DNA of 16,192 nt from Roseburia sp. (GCA_017547315.1 JAFYQA010000130.1:1-16192), one strand, 5' to 3'; positions 1 through 7,255 are shown, counted from the first letter of the stretch. Translations and numbers: made by a program. Notes: generated by a model not told the origin, from the sequence alone.

Positions 1-193
1 CTTTATTCTCTACTACCATATCAATTTGGTTTTCTGCATTATCCATGCCTTTACCAATAATTCTTTTTAATTCATTATCACTCAATTCAGCAATACGATT
101 AATTTCTTTCCCAGAAAGCTTTTCTGACACAAAAAAACTTCCTATCATAAAAACACACCCAATTAACAATAATGCGATCTCAATTCCCGTCAT
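1..193 (-). CDS. Single-TM hypothetical protein downstream of sigD (partial, 3' end outside window)
   Basis: This reading frame is too short for routine ORF lists because the window edge cuts it. It starts with ATG at 193 and stays open for 64 codons to position 1. An AAAGG element lies 8 nt upstream of the ATG, and the gene begins 17 bp after the stop of the preceding gene. The protein starts MTGIEIALLLIGCVFMIGSF, one hydrophobic segment at about residues 4-22. A charged, probably helical cytoplasmic part follows, with E and K rich segments from residue 24. This layout (N-terminal anchor plus helical cytosolic part, just after sigD) is like B. subtilis SwrB, which activates flagellar export, and like clostridial proteins that I recall being labelled DUF6115. 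Both family links are inference from position and architecture. The C-terminal part, which would decide the family, is not in the window. Confidence 0.75.
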   Translation of the reverse strand, partial: MTGIEIALLLIGCVFMIGSFFVSEKLSGKEINRIAELSDNELKRIIGKGMDNAENQIDMVVENK

Positions 194-210
194 TGCAACT
201 ACCTTTATCC

Positions 211-534
211 TTATATTTTAATATCAAATCTACCAGGCTGACCTTTTACGATTACCTTACCTTCTTCAGCTGGCTCATCCTGTCCTTTTTTTCTTTTATG
301 CCCCTGTCCCTGATAAGAACCATTGCCCTTTTCTTTGGCATCATATCTATAGCCCTCATTTTCCTTTTTTTCCGGTCTGGCTACTTTATGGCTCAAATCA
401 TGTTCCTGTTTTACCTGTTGTGTCTGAATATTCTGTTGCTCTACAGCAGGTTTATTCTCTTCGTTCTGCTTGATTATCCCGATATCATTTGTACGTCCAA
501 TCATAGCATTTAATCCTAATGGTGTAATTGACAT
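211..534 (-). CDS. Conserved hypothetical 107-residue charged protein after sigD
   Basis: I do not recognise a named function. The protein has three parts. An N-terminal block (about residues 1-40) contains GRTNDIGIIKQNEENKPAVE. A very polar centre (about 41-95) is rich in K, E, G and Q, is probably disordered, and includes YRYDAKEKGNGSYQG. The C-terminus is hydrophobic and ends in FDIKI. There is no signal peptide or membrane segment. The start at 534 has a purine-rich element (GGAAGGGTAAGG) about 6 nt upstream. The gene lies 23 bp after the sigD stop and 17 bp before the next start, so it is almost certainly cotranscribed. I recall similar small proteins with an N-terminal NKP motif and a C-terminal DI(R/K)I ending next to flagellar sigma genes in other Firmicutes, but this is memory, not a search. 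A role in motility is inferred only from position. Confidence 0.8.
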   Translation of the reverse strand: MSITPLGLNAMIGRTNDIGIIKQNEENKPAVEQQNIQTQQVKQEHDLSHKVARPEKKENEGYRYDAKEKGNGSYQGQGHKRKKGQDEPAEEGKVIVKGQPGRFDIKI

Positions 535-557
535 ATACTGCCTTACCCTTCCTGGAT

Positions 558-1328
558 TTATGGTTCATTAATAAGAATGTCCATATAATTTCCTAATTTT
601 TTACGCATTTTCATTAACGCTTTTGTATGAAGCTGAGATACTCTCGACTCGGATACCTCTAAAATATTACTAATTTCCTTCAAAGTTAATTCTTCATAAT
701 AATATAACAAAATCACTTTGCTTTCTTTTTCTGTCAGAGTCTCCATTGTCTCTGTCAGCATCTGTTTTAATTCATCTTCCTGCACTTTATCTTCCGGTTG
801 CTGAAAGTGGGAATTCTTATGCGCATCCATAACAGGTTCACTCCCCTGTTCCAAATACTCATTCAAAGATACCACATTCGTCACTTTAAGCTGTGACTGC
901 CAGTTTAATAATTCATCATCGGAAATGCCTAGTTCTACTGCCAATTCCTCATCTGATGCATTCTTACCGGTACGCATTTCAATCTGCTTGATGGCCTCGT
1001 CTATCCTCTTCTGTTTCTGGCGAACAGTACGTGGAATCCAGTCCATTTTTCTAATCTGATCTAATATCGTACCACGAATTCGAAGACTTGCATAAGTTTC
1101 AAATTTGACTTCTTTTCCCAAATCGAATTTGTCTATCGCATCTATCAAACCGAAAATCCCATAGCTGACCAAATCTTCGTACTCTACATTATATCCCAAG
1201 TACATACTTAAACGCCCGGCAACTAATTTTACCAGAGGAGCATATTCCAAAATAATCTGCTCACGGAGCTGTGGTGTTTTATTCTTTTGGTATTCTTCCC
1301 ATAGCTTTTCTTTATCTACCGCTTTCAT
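558..1328 (-). CDS. sigD: Flagellar/motility sigma factor, sigma-28 family (SigD/FliA)
   Basis: This sigma factor directs RNA polymerase to late flagellar, chemotaxis and autolysin promoters. At 256 residues it is full length for the family (B. subtilis SigD is 254). Region 2 lies at about residues 25-100. It contains EDLVSYGIFGLIDAIDKFD and the promoter -10 recognition helix ending RIRGTILDQIRKMDWIPR. Region 3 spans about 100-155. Region 4 lies at about 195-246, with the helix-turn-helix LTLKEISNILEVSESRVSQL that recognises the -35 box. The ATG at 1328 is preceded by GGTGG 5 nt upstream. It lies 14 bp after the stop of the 88-residue membrane protein gene and is followed by two small genes. 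In B. subtilis, sigD also sits near the 3' end of the long fla/che operon, where its distance from the promoter limits how many cells become motile. An anti-sigma factor (FlgM) is not present in this window. Confidence 0.97.
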   Translation of the reverse strand: MKAVDKEKLWEEYQKNKTPQLREQIILEYAPLVKLVAGRLSMYLGYNVEYEDLVSYGIFGLIDAIDKFDLGKEVKFETYASLRIRGTILDQIRKMDWIPRTVRQKQKRIDEAIKQIEMRTGKNASDEELAVELGISDDELLNWQSQLKVTNVVSLNEYLEQGSEPVMDAHKNSHFQQPEDKVQEDELKQMLTETMETLTEKESKVILLYYYEELTLKEISNILEVSESRVSQLHTKALMKMRKKLGNYMDILINEP

Positions 1329-1342
1329 ATAACCACCGATAT

Positions 1343-1609
1343 CTATTCGTCAGTATTTTCCACCTCTGAATTGATATTTTCTTTCATTTCTTCTGTTTCC
1401 TCAGTCTTCCCCGTCGCATTTGCCGGTTCTGCAGGGAAATTCTTATCAATGACTATTTTCACGATACATCCTAATACATAAAATACAACTAAGACAACCA
1501 ATAACATCGTGAAAAACTGTGTTGTTTCATATCGATATACAAATCCTAAAATACATGCTAATGCACCTGCTACCAACATTAATATCTCAGGTATTGATTT
1601 CGTTTTCAT
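1343..1609 (-). CDS. Small two-TM membrane protein between cheD and sigD, function unknown
   Basis: I do not recognise this 88-residue protein. After a short basic N-terminus (MKTKSIPE) it has two hydrophobic segments, at about residues 9-24 and 32-53, joined by a short loop (YRYETTQ). The tail from about residue 58 is strongly acidic, with repeated E, ends ENTDE, and is likely cytosolic. The ATG at 1609 has AAAGGA 11 nt upstream, which lines up well with the ribosome because it pairs with the 3' side of the anti-SD. The gene starts 18 bp after the cheD stop and ends 14 bp before sigD, so it belongs to the operon. B. subtilis has no gene between cheD and sigD, so this is an added component. 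Its position suggests a link to motility or to SigD expression, but nothing in the sequence proves it. Confidence 0.85.
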   Translation of the reverse strand: MKTKSIPEILMLVAGALACILGFVYRYETTQFFTMLLVVLVVFYVLGCIVKIVIDKNFPAEPANATGKTEETEEMKENINSEVENTDE

Positions 1610-1627
1610 AATCTTCGAATTCCTTTT

Positions 1628-2113
1628 CTAAATTACTTTCACAGGTCTTCCAACTGCTTTGATGTAAAACTCTCCTGTTTCACTATGCAACTCTACCGTT
1701 CTACCATAATTAAGCCCGGTATCTTCTGCAATCAGTCGAATTCCTTTTTGCTTTAATATCTGCTTTGCAGCCTCTGCATTTCTTGCACCAATGTTACCGA
1801 TATTCGAAACACCCGTCGTTTCGAACATCTTTGCGCCGCCTGCAATTTTCGCAACTAATCTCTGCTTACTTGCACCGGCAGCAATCACTCTTTTCAACAA
1901 TTCTTCTATTCCTGTATCTGCAAATTTCGCAATATTCTGGTTATTCCGTACCTGTGTACTATCTGGAAGCATATAATGAACCATGCCACCTATTTTGGTT
2001 ACTGGATCATATAAAGTCAAACCTATACAAGAACCAAGTCCAAGTGTAGTAATAACATCCGGAGATTTACAGATATTCAAATCAGCCATTCCAACTTTGA
2101 CTACATTTCCCAT
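1628..2113 (-). CDS. cheD: Chemoreceptor glutamine deamidase CheD
   Basis: CheD deamidates specific glutamines in chemoreceptors, and in B. subtilis-type systems it also binds CheC and raises its phosphatase activity. The 161-residue protein is full length. The catalytic cysteine lies in GLGSCIGLTLYDP (C29) and the histidine in GGMVHYMLP (H46). A threonine sits six residues before the cysteine (T23). The C-H and T-C spacings match the Cys27/His44/Thr21 triad known from T. maritima CheD. A conserved glycine-rich KIAGGAKMF and the NIGARNAEA region follow. The ATG at 2113 has AAGGAG 7 nt upstream. The gene follows cheC by 11 bp, in keeping with the known CheC-CheD partnership. Confidence 0.97.
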   Translation of the reverse strand: MGNVVKVGMADLNICKSPDVITTLGLGSCIGLTLYDPVTKIGGMVHYMLPDSTQVRNNQNIAKFADTGIEELLKRVIAAGASKQRLVAKIAGGAKMFETTGVSNIGNIGARNAEAAKQILKQKGIRLIAEDTGLNYGRTVELHSETGEFYIKAVGRPVKVI

Positions 2114-2124
2114 CGTTATTCTCC

Positions 2125-2745
2125 TTAAATCTGGATGCCGAGTGAACTTAAAATCTTATCGTAGGATTCTGGCTCCGGCATTAAAATAAAATATCCGTTA
2201 ATTGCAACATCCGCATTAATCTCCGTCTGAATCATTAATGCCTTATCTCCCATCATACCAAACTGAATCGCAGGCACACTTAAAATAGCCGCTGCCATAT
2301 CTACTGCAATGTATGGTACCGATGGAGCGATACTCATTTTGGTTAGCGTTGATAACGCAGTCAAATAAGAAGCTGCTATAATATTCCCCACTTCTTTTAA
2401 TGCAGATAAGTCCATCTCATCAAATGGTTCATTATAAGACATATCTCTCATCATAAGTGTATTAACAAGATAATGTCCTGATTCAATATCCAATAAGAAC
2501 ATCATGCTACCCTGGATATCATTCTGAACTTCAAGGAAGATACCGATAATCGTATCATCTTCTGCCCCTACTGCAGTTCCAAGTTCTGACACTTCTAACA
2601 ATTTAACGCTCGGCACGTTCATATCGATACGTGCTCCTACCATCTTCGCAATTGCTGTAGTTGCATTGCCCGCACCTATATTACCAATTTCTTTTAGTAC
2701 GTCCATGTACATATTGTTAACTTCTTCTAACGTAAATTTCCCCAT
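2125..2745 (-). CDS. cheC: CheY-P phosphatase CheC
   Basis: CheC removes phosphate from CheY-P and works with CheD in adaptation. From the chosen start the protein has 206 residues. It has two copies of the phosphatase signature (D/S)xxxExxN. The first is D15/E19/N22 (DVLKEIGNIGAGNA) and the second is S114/E118/N121 (SALKEVGNIIAAS). Both sites look intact. The frame is open to an ATG at 2817, but the extra 24 residues are encoded largely by a perfect hairpin and do not resemble CheC. The ATG at 2745 (MGKFTLEEV) gives the normal N-terminus and has AAAGG 11 nt upstream, which aligns well with the anti-SD. CheD follows directly, so the pair is kept together. FliY at the right end of the window is the second member of this phosphatase family. 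Confidence 0.95.
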   Translation of the reverse strand: MGKFTLEEVNNMYMDVLKEIGNIGAGNATTAIAKMVGARIDMNVPSVKLLEVSELGTAVGAEDDTIIGIFLEVQNDIQGSMMFLLDIESGHYLVNTLMMRDMSYNEPFDEMDLSALKEVGNIIAASYLTALSTLTKMSIAPSVPYIAVDMAAAILSVPAIQFGMMGDKALMIQTEINADVAINGYFILMPEPESYDKILSSLGIQI

Positions 2746-2779
2746 ATCGTGCCATGCCTTTCTATTGTCCCCAATACAA

Positions 2780-2809
2780 CATAGTGAGACCAACACTGGT
2801 CTCACTATG
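2780..2809 (-). promoter_or_regulatory. Perfect 13-bp hairpin between cheW and cheC (possible attenuator, terminator or processing site)
   Basis: On the transcribed strand the arms CATAGTGAGACCA and TGGTCTCACTATG are exact reverse complements around a 4-nt GTGT loop. The hairpin lies 20 bp after the cheW stop and 34 bp before the cheC start. The sequence just after the stem is TTGTATTGGGG. It is only partly U-rich, so this is not a classical full terminator. It could act as a weak terminator, as a barrier to 3' exonucleases that protects the upstream mRNA, as an RNase III-type processing site, or as an operator. The structure is plain to see; the function is inferred. Confidence 0.6.
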
Positions 2810-2829
2810 CTAATCATTTTTGTTACTTT

Positions 2830-3273
2830 TTATGCGTTTTCTTCTACAATAGCATTAATATCGAATAATGAAATTAACTCTTCACCGTGTTTACCTACAC
2901 CATTGATAAAACTTCCTTTTTTAGCTGATTTTTCAATCTCATCTGTTGATAAAGTAACAACTTCTTTTACTTCGTCAACAATAATACCAAGCATACCTTT
3001 TTCTTCTAACTTAAGAATAATGATTCTGCTTGCATTTGTAAACTGATCATCTTCTAAGCCCATTTTTAAACGAATACTCATAACCGGAACAATTTCACCA
3101 CGGAGGTTAATAACACCTTTGAAATGTCTCTGTGCCTTTGGTACTCTTGTTATTTTCTGCATACGCACGATGTTATCAATAAAGCTGATATCAATACCAT
3201 ACTGCTCGCTGCCAATTTTAACAACGATATACTGCTTACTATCGTTTTCGATAATATCTAAACTGTTTGTCAT
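2830..3273 (-). CDS. cheW: Chemotaxis coupling protein CheW
   Basis: CheW is the adaptor that links chemoreceptors to the CheA kinase in polar signalling arrays. A single CheW-like domain covers the protein: KQYIVVKIGSEQYGIDI near the start, then the hallmark GVINLRGEIVPV at about residues 53-64, and the closing ELISLFDINAIV. From the ATG at 3273 it has 147 residues, normal for the family. An ATG at 3288 in the same frame overlaps the cheA stop by one base (TAATG) but has no Shine-Dalgarno sequence. The ATG at 3273 has GGGGG 8 nt upstream and gives the more usual N-terminus, so I chose it with moderate certainty. Either start leaves translation coupled to cheA. An 84-bp gap with a strong hairpin follows before cheC. 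Confidence 0.95.
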   Translation of the reverse strand: MTNSLDIIENDSKQYIVVKIGSEQYGIDISFIDNIVRMQKITRVPKAQRHFKGVINLRGEIVPVMSIRLKMGLEDDQFTNASRIIILKLEEKGMLGIIVDEVKEVVTLSTDEIEKSAKKGSFINGVGKHGEELISLFDINAIVEENA

Positions 3274-3287
3274 ATCTGCTACCCCCA

Positions 3288-5402
3288 TTACATTAATGTA
3301 TTGGCATCCAAAATTAATGCTACTTCGCCATCACCAAGAATTGTTGCACCACTGATAAGTTTATTGTTATTGATGTAATTACCAAGTGCTTTGATAACGA
3401 TTTCCTGCTGTCCCATTAAATTATCTACTACGAGACCTGCAAGACTGTCACCTTTCTTAACAATAACGACTGTAAGGTTTTCCGGATCTTCCTGACCATC
3501 ATTGATGTCAAGAATCTTATCTAAGCGAACAAGAGGAATAACATTTCCACGAAGGTGAATTACTTCACGTGCTTCTACATATTTAATCTCATTCACTGGA
3601 ATGCTCTCGATATTAGCAATAGAACCTAATGCGATTGCATACTTCTCATCTCTGATTTCTACCATTAATGCCTGAATAATTGCAAGAGTTAATGGAAGTC
3701 TTACTGTAAAGGTTGTACCTTCGCCTAAAACAGTCTGAACTTCTACGTCACCACCTAAAGCTTCAATGTTTGACTTAACAACATCCAAACCTACGCCACG
3801 GCCTGAAATATCGCTGATTTTCTTTGCCATTGAGAAGCTTGGAAGGAACAAGAGATTGATAATCTCTTTCTGTGTCATGTTCTCTGCCTGTTCAGCTGTA
3901 ATAGTACCGCGTTCGATAGCTTTATTCTTAACTGCTTCAACATCAATACCATTACCATCATCACCAACTTTAATGATTACGTTATTACCTTCCTGATATG
4001 CATTTAAGAAAATGCTACCAACTTCTGGCTTACCACGCTGAACACGAACATCGTTTGCTTCTAAACCATGGTCAGCTGAGTTACGTAATAAGTGCTGTAA
4101 TGGATCACCAATCTGGTCAACTACGGTACGATCTAATTCTGTTTCTTCACCAGTCATGTACAATTCCATCTTCTTTCCTAACTGACGAGAAAGATCACGA
4201 ATCATACGTGGGAATTTATTAACTGTACTTTCAATTGGAACCATTCGAACCTTCATTACTGACTCATGTAAATTGGTTGTAATACGTTCCAAGTATTCAA
4301 TCTGTTCATTAAATGACTGATTCTGGAAAGAAGTTGCCTCAGATGAACTGATAGAAACCAAACTGTTTTTCGCAATAATAAGCTCAGATACCTGATTCAT
4401 TAATGCATCTAATTTTTCGATATCTACACGAACTGTTCTACCTGTTACTGCTTTTGCCGGTGCTTGTTTCTTAGCTGTCTGTGCTGCTGAAGCAGACGCT
4501 GCTGGTGCTGCTGTCGCTGCTTTTACAGGTGCTGTAGCTACCTGCTCAACCACTGGCTCTTCTTCTACTTCTTCAATCACTTCCGCAACTGCTTCTACTT
4601 CTGTTCCTGCTACTTCTGCATACGTTACCACGCCACCAACAACAGATTCGATTTCTGAAACAGAACCAGCTGCTTTACTAATCTTTTCAAATTCTGCTTC
4701 ACTTTCCATAAAGAAACTGAAGTCATACTCAAATTTTTCATCTTCAATATCCTGTGAACTTGGACGATAAACAAGAATATTACCGAACTCTTCCACAGCT
4801 TTAAATACTAAGAATGCTCTTGCTGCTTTAAGTAAACATTCTTTCTGAATATGTATCGTAATACCATATACCTTTGATCCAGACTCTTCCGCATTTTTAA
4901 TTGCTTCTTTTTCTTCATCTGTCAATTCAATCTCAAGGTAATTTGCACCATCTGTTGCTTCTTTTTCTGCTACTTTTTCCTCTACTGGTGCAGCTTTTTC
5001 TGGTGCTGGAGCTCCATTTGCAGCGGCAATGAAATCATTTAATTCTTTAATGATCATCTCATTGTCTTCTGTGCCTTCGTCAGAGCTTGCCTTTACATTA
5101 TTCAAATATCCATCAATCGCATCAAGACATTTAAATAACAAATCGATCATCGCACTATCAACTTTGATTTTATCACTACGAACTTCCTGGAAAACGTTTT
5201 CCATATCGTGTGTCAAATGCTGCATGCGCTTAAATCCCATAGTTCCAGCCATACCCTTTAAAGAGTGTGCTGCACGGAACACTTCATTAATTGTATCTTT
5301 GTTATCTGGTTCCTTCTCTAAAACCATGATACAATCACTTAAAGTCTGCACGTGTTCATTGGTTTCATCAATAAAAATCTCAAGATATTGGCTTACGTCC
5401 AT
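3288..5402 (-). CDS. cheA: Chemotaxis histidine kinase CheA
   Basis: CheA autophosphorylates in receptor arrays and passes phosphate to CheY and CheB. All five domains are visible in 704 residues. P1 (about 1-105) has the phosphorylated H46 in RAAHSLKGMAGTMGF. P2, which docks CheY and CheB, spans about 178-255. A low-complexity linker rich in A, E, V and P (about 265-318) precedes P3, the dimerisation helices from about 320 to 385. P4, the ATPase, has the N box HLLRNSADHG (437-446), G1 DDGNGID (481-487), G2 GRGVGLD (534-540) and GEGTTF (560-565). P5, the CheW-like domain, runs from about 570 to the end. The ATG at 5402 is 2 bp after the cheB stop and has GGGGG 10 nt upstream. The last base of the cheA stop overlaps a possible cheW start. 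Confidence 0.98.
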   Translation of the reverse strand: MDVSQYLEIFIDETNEHVQTLSDCIMVLEKEPDNKDTINEVFRAAHSLKGMAGTMGFKRMQHLTHDMENVFQEVRSDKIKVDSAMIDLLFKCLDAIDGYLNNVKASSDEGTEDNEMIIKELNDFIAAANGAPAPEKAAPVEEKVAEKEATDGANYLEIELTDEEKEAIKNAEESGSKVYGITIHIQKECLLKAARAFLVFKAVEEFGNILVYRPSSQDIEDEKFEYDFSFFMESEAEFEKISKAAGSVSEIESVVGGVVTYAEVAGTEVEAVAEVIEEVEEEPVVEQVATAPVKAATAAPAASASAAQTAKKQAPAKAVTGRTVRVDIEKLDALMNQVSELIIAKNSLVSISSSEATSFQNQSFNEQIEYLERITTNLHESVMKVRMVPIESTVNKFPRMIRDLSRQLGKKMELYMTGEETELDRTVVDQIGDPLQHLLRNSADHGLEANDVRVQRGKPEVGSIFLNAYQEGNNVIIKVGDDGNGIDVEAVKNKAIERGTITAEQAENMTQKEIINLLFLPSFSMAKKISDISGRGVGLDVVKSNIEALGGDVEVQTVLGEGTTFTVRLPLTLAIIQALMVEIRDEKYAIALGSIANIESIPVNEIKYVEAREVIHLRGNVIPLVRLDKILDINDGQEDPENLTVVIVKKGDSLAGLVVDNLMGQQEIVIKALGNYINNNKLISGATILGDGEVALILDANTLM

Positions 5403-5404
5403 AA

Positions 5405-6493
5405 TTATTGTACCCCCACATTTTTTGTGATTGTTGATGCAACTTTATCTAACGGAACAACTTCATTTACAACGCCTGCCTCTGCAATTGCTTTTGGCAT
5501 TCCGTATACTACACAGCTCTCTGCATCCTGTGAAATAACGTAAATTGGTTTTGATTTTTCAAGAGAAAGGATTCCTTTTGTTCCATCTGCTCCCATACCA
5601 GTCAGTACTACACAAACCACCTGATCAAAACCACTCTGTTTCAAGGAATCATATGTAATATCTGCACATGGTCTTAATCCACCAATTGCCGGCATATTAT
5701 TCAATGCAATCACATGACCAGAAGAAGTTTTCTTTACTTCCATATGCTTACCACCCGGAGCTACATAAACAACGCCTTTCTGTAAAACATCGCCATCTTC
5801 TGCTTCTTTCACCTTAATTGCACTGGTCTCATTCAAACGATCTGCCATGGATTTAGTAAATCCTGCAGGCATATGCTGAACTAATACCATTGGTGCATCT
5901 AAGTTCTTTGGTAAAAATGGAATAACACTCTGTAATGCTTTTGGTCCTCCTGTAGAACAAGCGAGTGCAACAATTTTATTACGACTCTTAACATTATTAA
6001 CTGCCGATCTGGTAGTTGTACTTCTAACTGGCGCTGATACAGCCGGTCTTGTTGACACACCTGCTGTTATAGAAGATGTTCTTCTAAACTGCTCTGTCTT
6101 CAATACCGCATTCAAAACCTCTAACAGACGCTTTTTAAATTTGTCACCCTTTGCCTCGATAACATTATCCGGTTTGGTAACAAAATCGATTGCTCCAAGT
6201 TCCATTGCAAGAATCGTAACTTCTGCATCTTTGGTTGTCATGGTACTTACCATGATAACAGTTGCCTTAATTCTTTCTTTCTGCAAACGCTCTAATAATT
6301 CAAGACCATTCATACGTGGCATATTAATATCTAAAACGACACCATCATACTTGTTCTTTTTTAATTTTTCATATGCCTCAAGTCCGTCCCGACATACATC
6401 CGTTGCTTGAAATGTACTATCTGTGTTGATTATATCACAGATAACTCTTCTCATGAGTGCAGAGTCATCAACTACCAAAATATTTTTCTTCAT
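5405..6493 (-). CDS. cheB: Chemoreceptor methylesterase/glutaminase response regulator CheB
   Basis: CheB removes methyl groups from receptor glutamates and is activated by phosphate from CheA. From the ATG at 6493 it has 362 residues. The receiver domain (about 1-120) has the acidic pair D9/D10, phosphoacceptor D55 (VVLDINMPRMNG) and K108 (FVTKP). A linker rich in T, S and R (about 135-170) follows. The methylesterase domain has the catalytic triad S180 (ACSTGGPKAL), H207 (VQHMPAGF) and D303 (GMGADG). The frame extends to a TTG at 6538, but the extra 15 residues overlap the PilZ gene and precede the canonical MKKNILVVDDSALMRRV start. The chosen ATG is 4 bp after the PilZ stop. An AGAAAGAG element lies 13 nt upstream within the PilZ gene, so its ribosome site is weak and coupling to PilZ translation is likely. 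Confidence 0.97.
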   Translation of the reverse strand: MKKNILVVDDSALMRRVICDIINTDSTFQATDVCRDGLEAYEKLKKNKYDGVVLDINMPRMNGLELLERLQKERIKATVIMVSTMTTKDAEVTILAMELGAIDFVTKPDNVIEAKGDKFKKRLLEVLNAVLKTEQFRRTSSITAGVSTRPAVSAPVRSTTTRSAVNNVKSRNKIVALACSTGGPKALQSVIPFLPKNLDAPMVLVQHMPAGFTKSMADRLNETSAIKVKEAEDGDVLQKGVVYVAPGGKHMEVKKTSSGHVIALNNMPAIGGLRPCADITYDSLKQSGFDQVVCVVLTGMGADGTKGILSLEKSKPIYVISQDAESCVVYGMPKAIAEAGVVNEVVPLDKVASTITKNVGVQ

Positions 6494-6497
6494 ACAA

Positions 6498-7241
6498 TTA
6501 ACCATTCTCTTTCTGGCGAACTTTTCGCTCTTCTTCAAAAATGTATCTAATTATCTCTTCACGAATTCGATTATCTTCAATATGGAATCTGACACGACTT
6601 TCGTACACTACTTTAGCTGGTAAACGCACTTCAACACAAGCAATTACATTGCCGACAATATTAAACTGCCTATCCATTTTATCATTCGTAAGACGAAGTA
6701 AAACCATAACTTTGTCACCTGGATTCAGTTCATTCTCTGAACGGAACTTCATTCCTCCACCGCTCAAATCTACCGTAAGTCCCTGACGAGCATCCTCATT
6801 GAAATCTCCCTCTGTCAAAATACGATAGAGTTCATCTACTGATTCCATCTGCTTTTGTTCTTCGTCTAAAACGTAAAACTTAAAGTTCTGAGTACAATTA
6901 TAACGATAATATTCTCTACGCTGAAACTTCTCTAATGCGGTTCGAAGTTGTATCTCCAACATAAAAAATCCATCTTTTTTATATCGCTCCACTACTTGTC
7001 CGATACTCTTATACAATCCTCCGCTATAACTATAAAATATAAATTCAAAACGAACCCCTAGCGGTAATAAGATTAATTTTCCTTTTTCTGTAGGCATGGC
7101 AATCTCAAAATTACCATTTTCCTTAATATCTAATACCTGACTACGATATATACTTGGCTCATCACCATTTTTATTTTCAAGTTGCTGAACTAAGCGAATA
7201 TCTATTTTGTCACCTAATCGAATAACGTCCGAAACTGCCAT
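6498..7241 (-). CDS. YcgR-like flagellar brake protein with PilZ domain (cyclic-di-GMP receptor)
   Basis: The protein has a YcgR-type N-terminal domain (about residues 8-100) followed by a PilZ domain (about 108-235). The cyclic-di-GMP binding residues are present: the arginine motif RREYYR (108-113) and DLSGGG (158-163). In this family (YcgR in E. coli, YpfA/MotI in B. subtilis), ligand-bound protein slows or disengages the motor, so a flagellar brake role is likely. The two motifs are 45 residues apart, somewhat more than usual, with a polar acidic insertion at about 127-152. The ATG at 7241 has AAGGAG 6 nt upstream and is 14 bp after the flhG stop. The stop is 4 bp before cheB. B. subtilis has no gene at this point of the operon. 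I leave the symbol blank because several names are used for this family. Confidence 0.93.
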   Translation of the reverse strand: MAVSDVIRLGDKIDIRLVQQLENKNGDEPSIYRSQVLDIKENGNFEIAMPTEKGKLILLPLGVRFEFIFYSYSGGLYKSIGQVVERYKKDGFFMLEIQLRTALEKFQRREYYRYNCTQNFKFYVLDEEQKQMESVDELYRILTEGDFNEDARQGLTVDLSGGGMKFRSENELNPGDKVMVLLRLTNDKMDRQFNIVGNVIACVEVRLPAKVVYESRVRFHIEDNRIREEIIRYIFEEERKVRQKENG

Positions 7242-7255
7242 ACGTAACTCCTTAC

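Noticed and set aside
172..513. Plus-strand open frame of 113 codons opposite the 107-residue gene
   Set aside because: It is F/L-rich shadow of the charged minus-strand protein, and the minus-strand gene has a good ribosome site and operon spacing.
2746..2800. Possible SigA promoter TTGGTC / GACAAT before cheC
   Set aside because: Only about 3 of 6 and 4 of 6 matches, with 18-nt spacing, and the -35 would sit inside the hairpin stem; expected by chance in AT-rich DNA.
2746..2817. Upstream ATG at 2817 giving CheC 24 extra N-terminal residues
   Set aside because: The extra residues are encoded mainly by the perfect hairpin, do not look like CheC, and the ATG at 2745 has a well-placed AAAGG and the normal CheC N-terminus.
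6494..6538. TTG start at 6538 giving CheB 15 extra residues
   Set aside because: It is a rare start codon inside the PilZ gene, and the ATG at 6493 gives the canonical receiver-domain start MKKNILVVDD.
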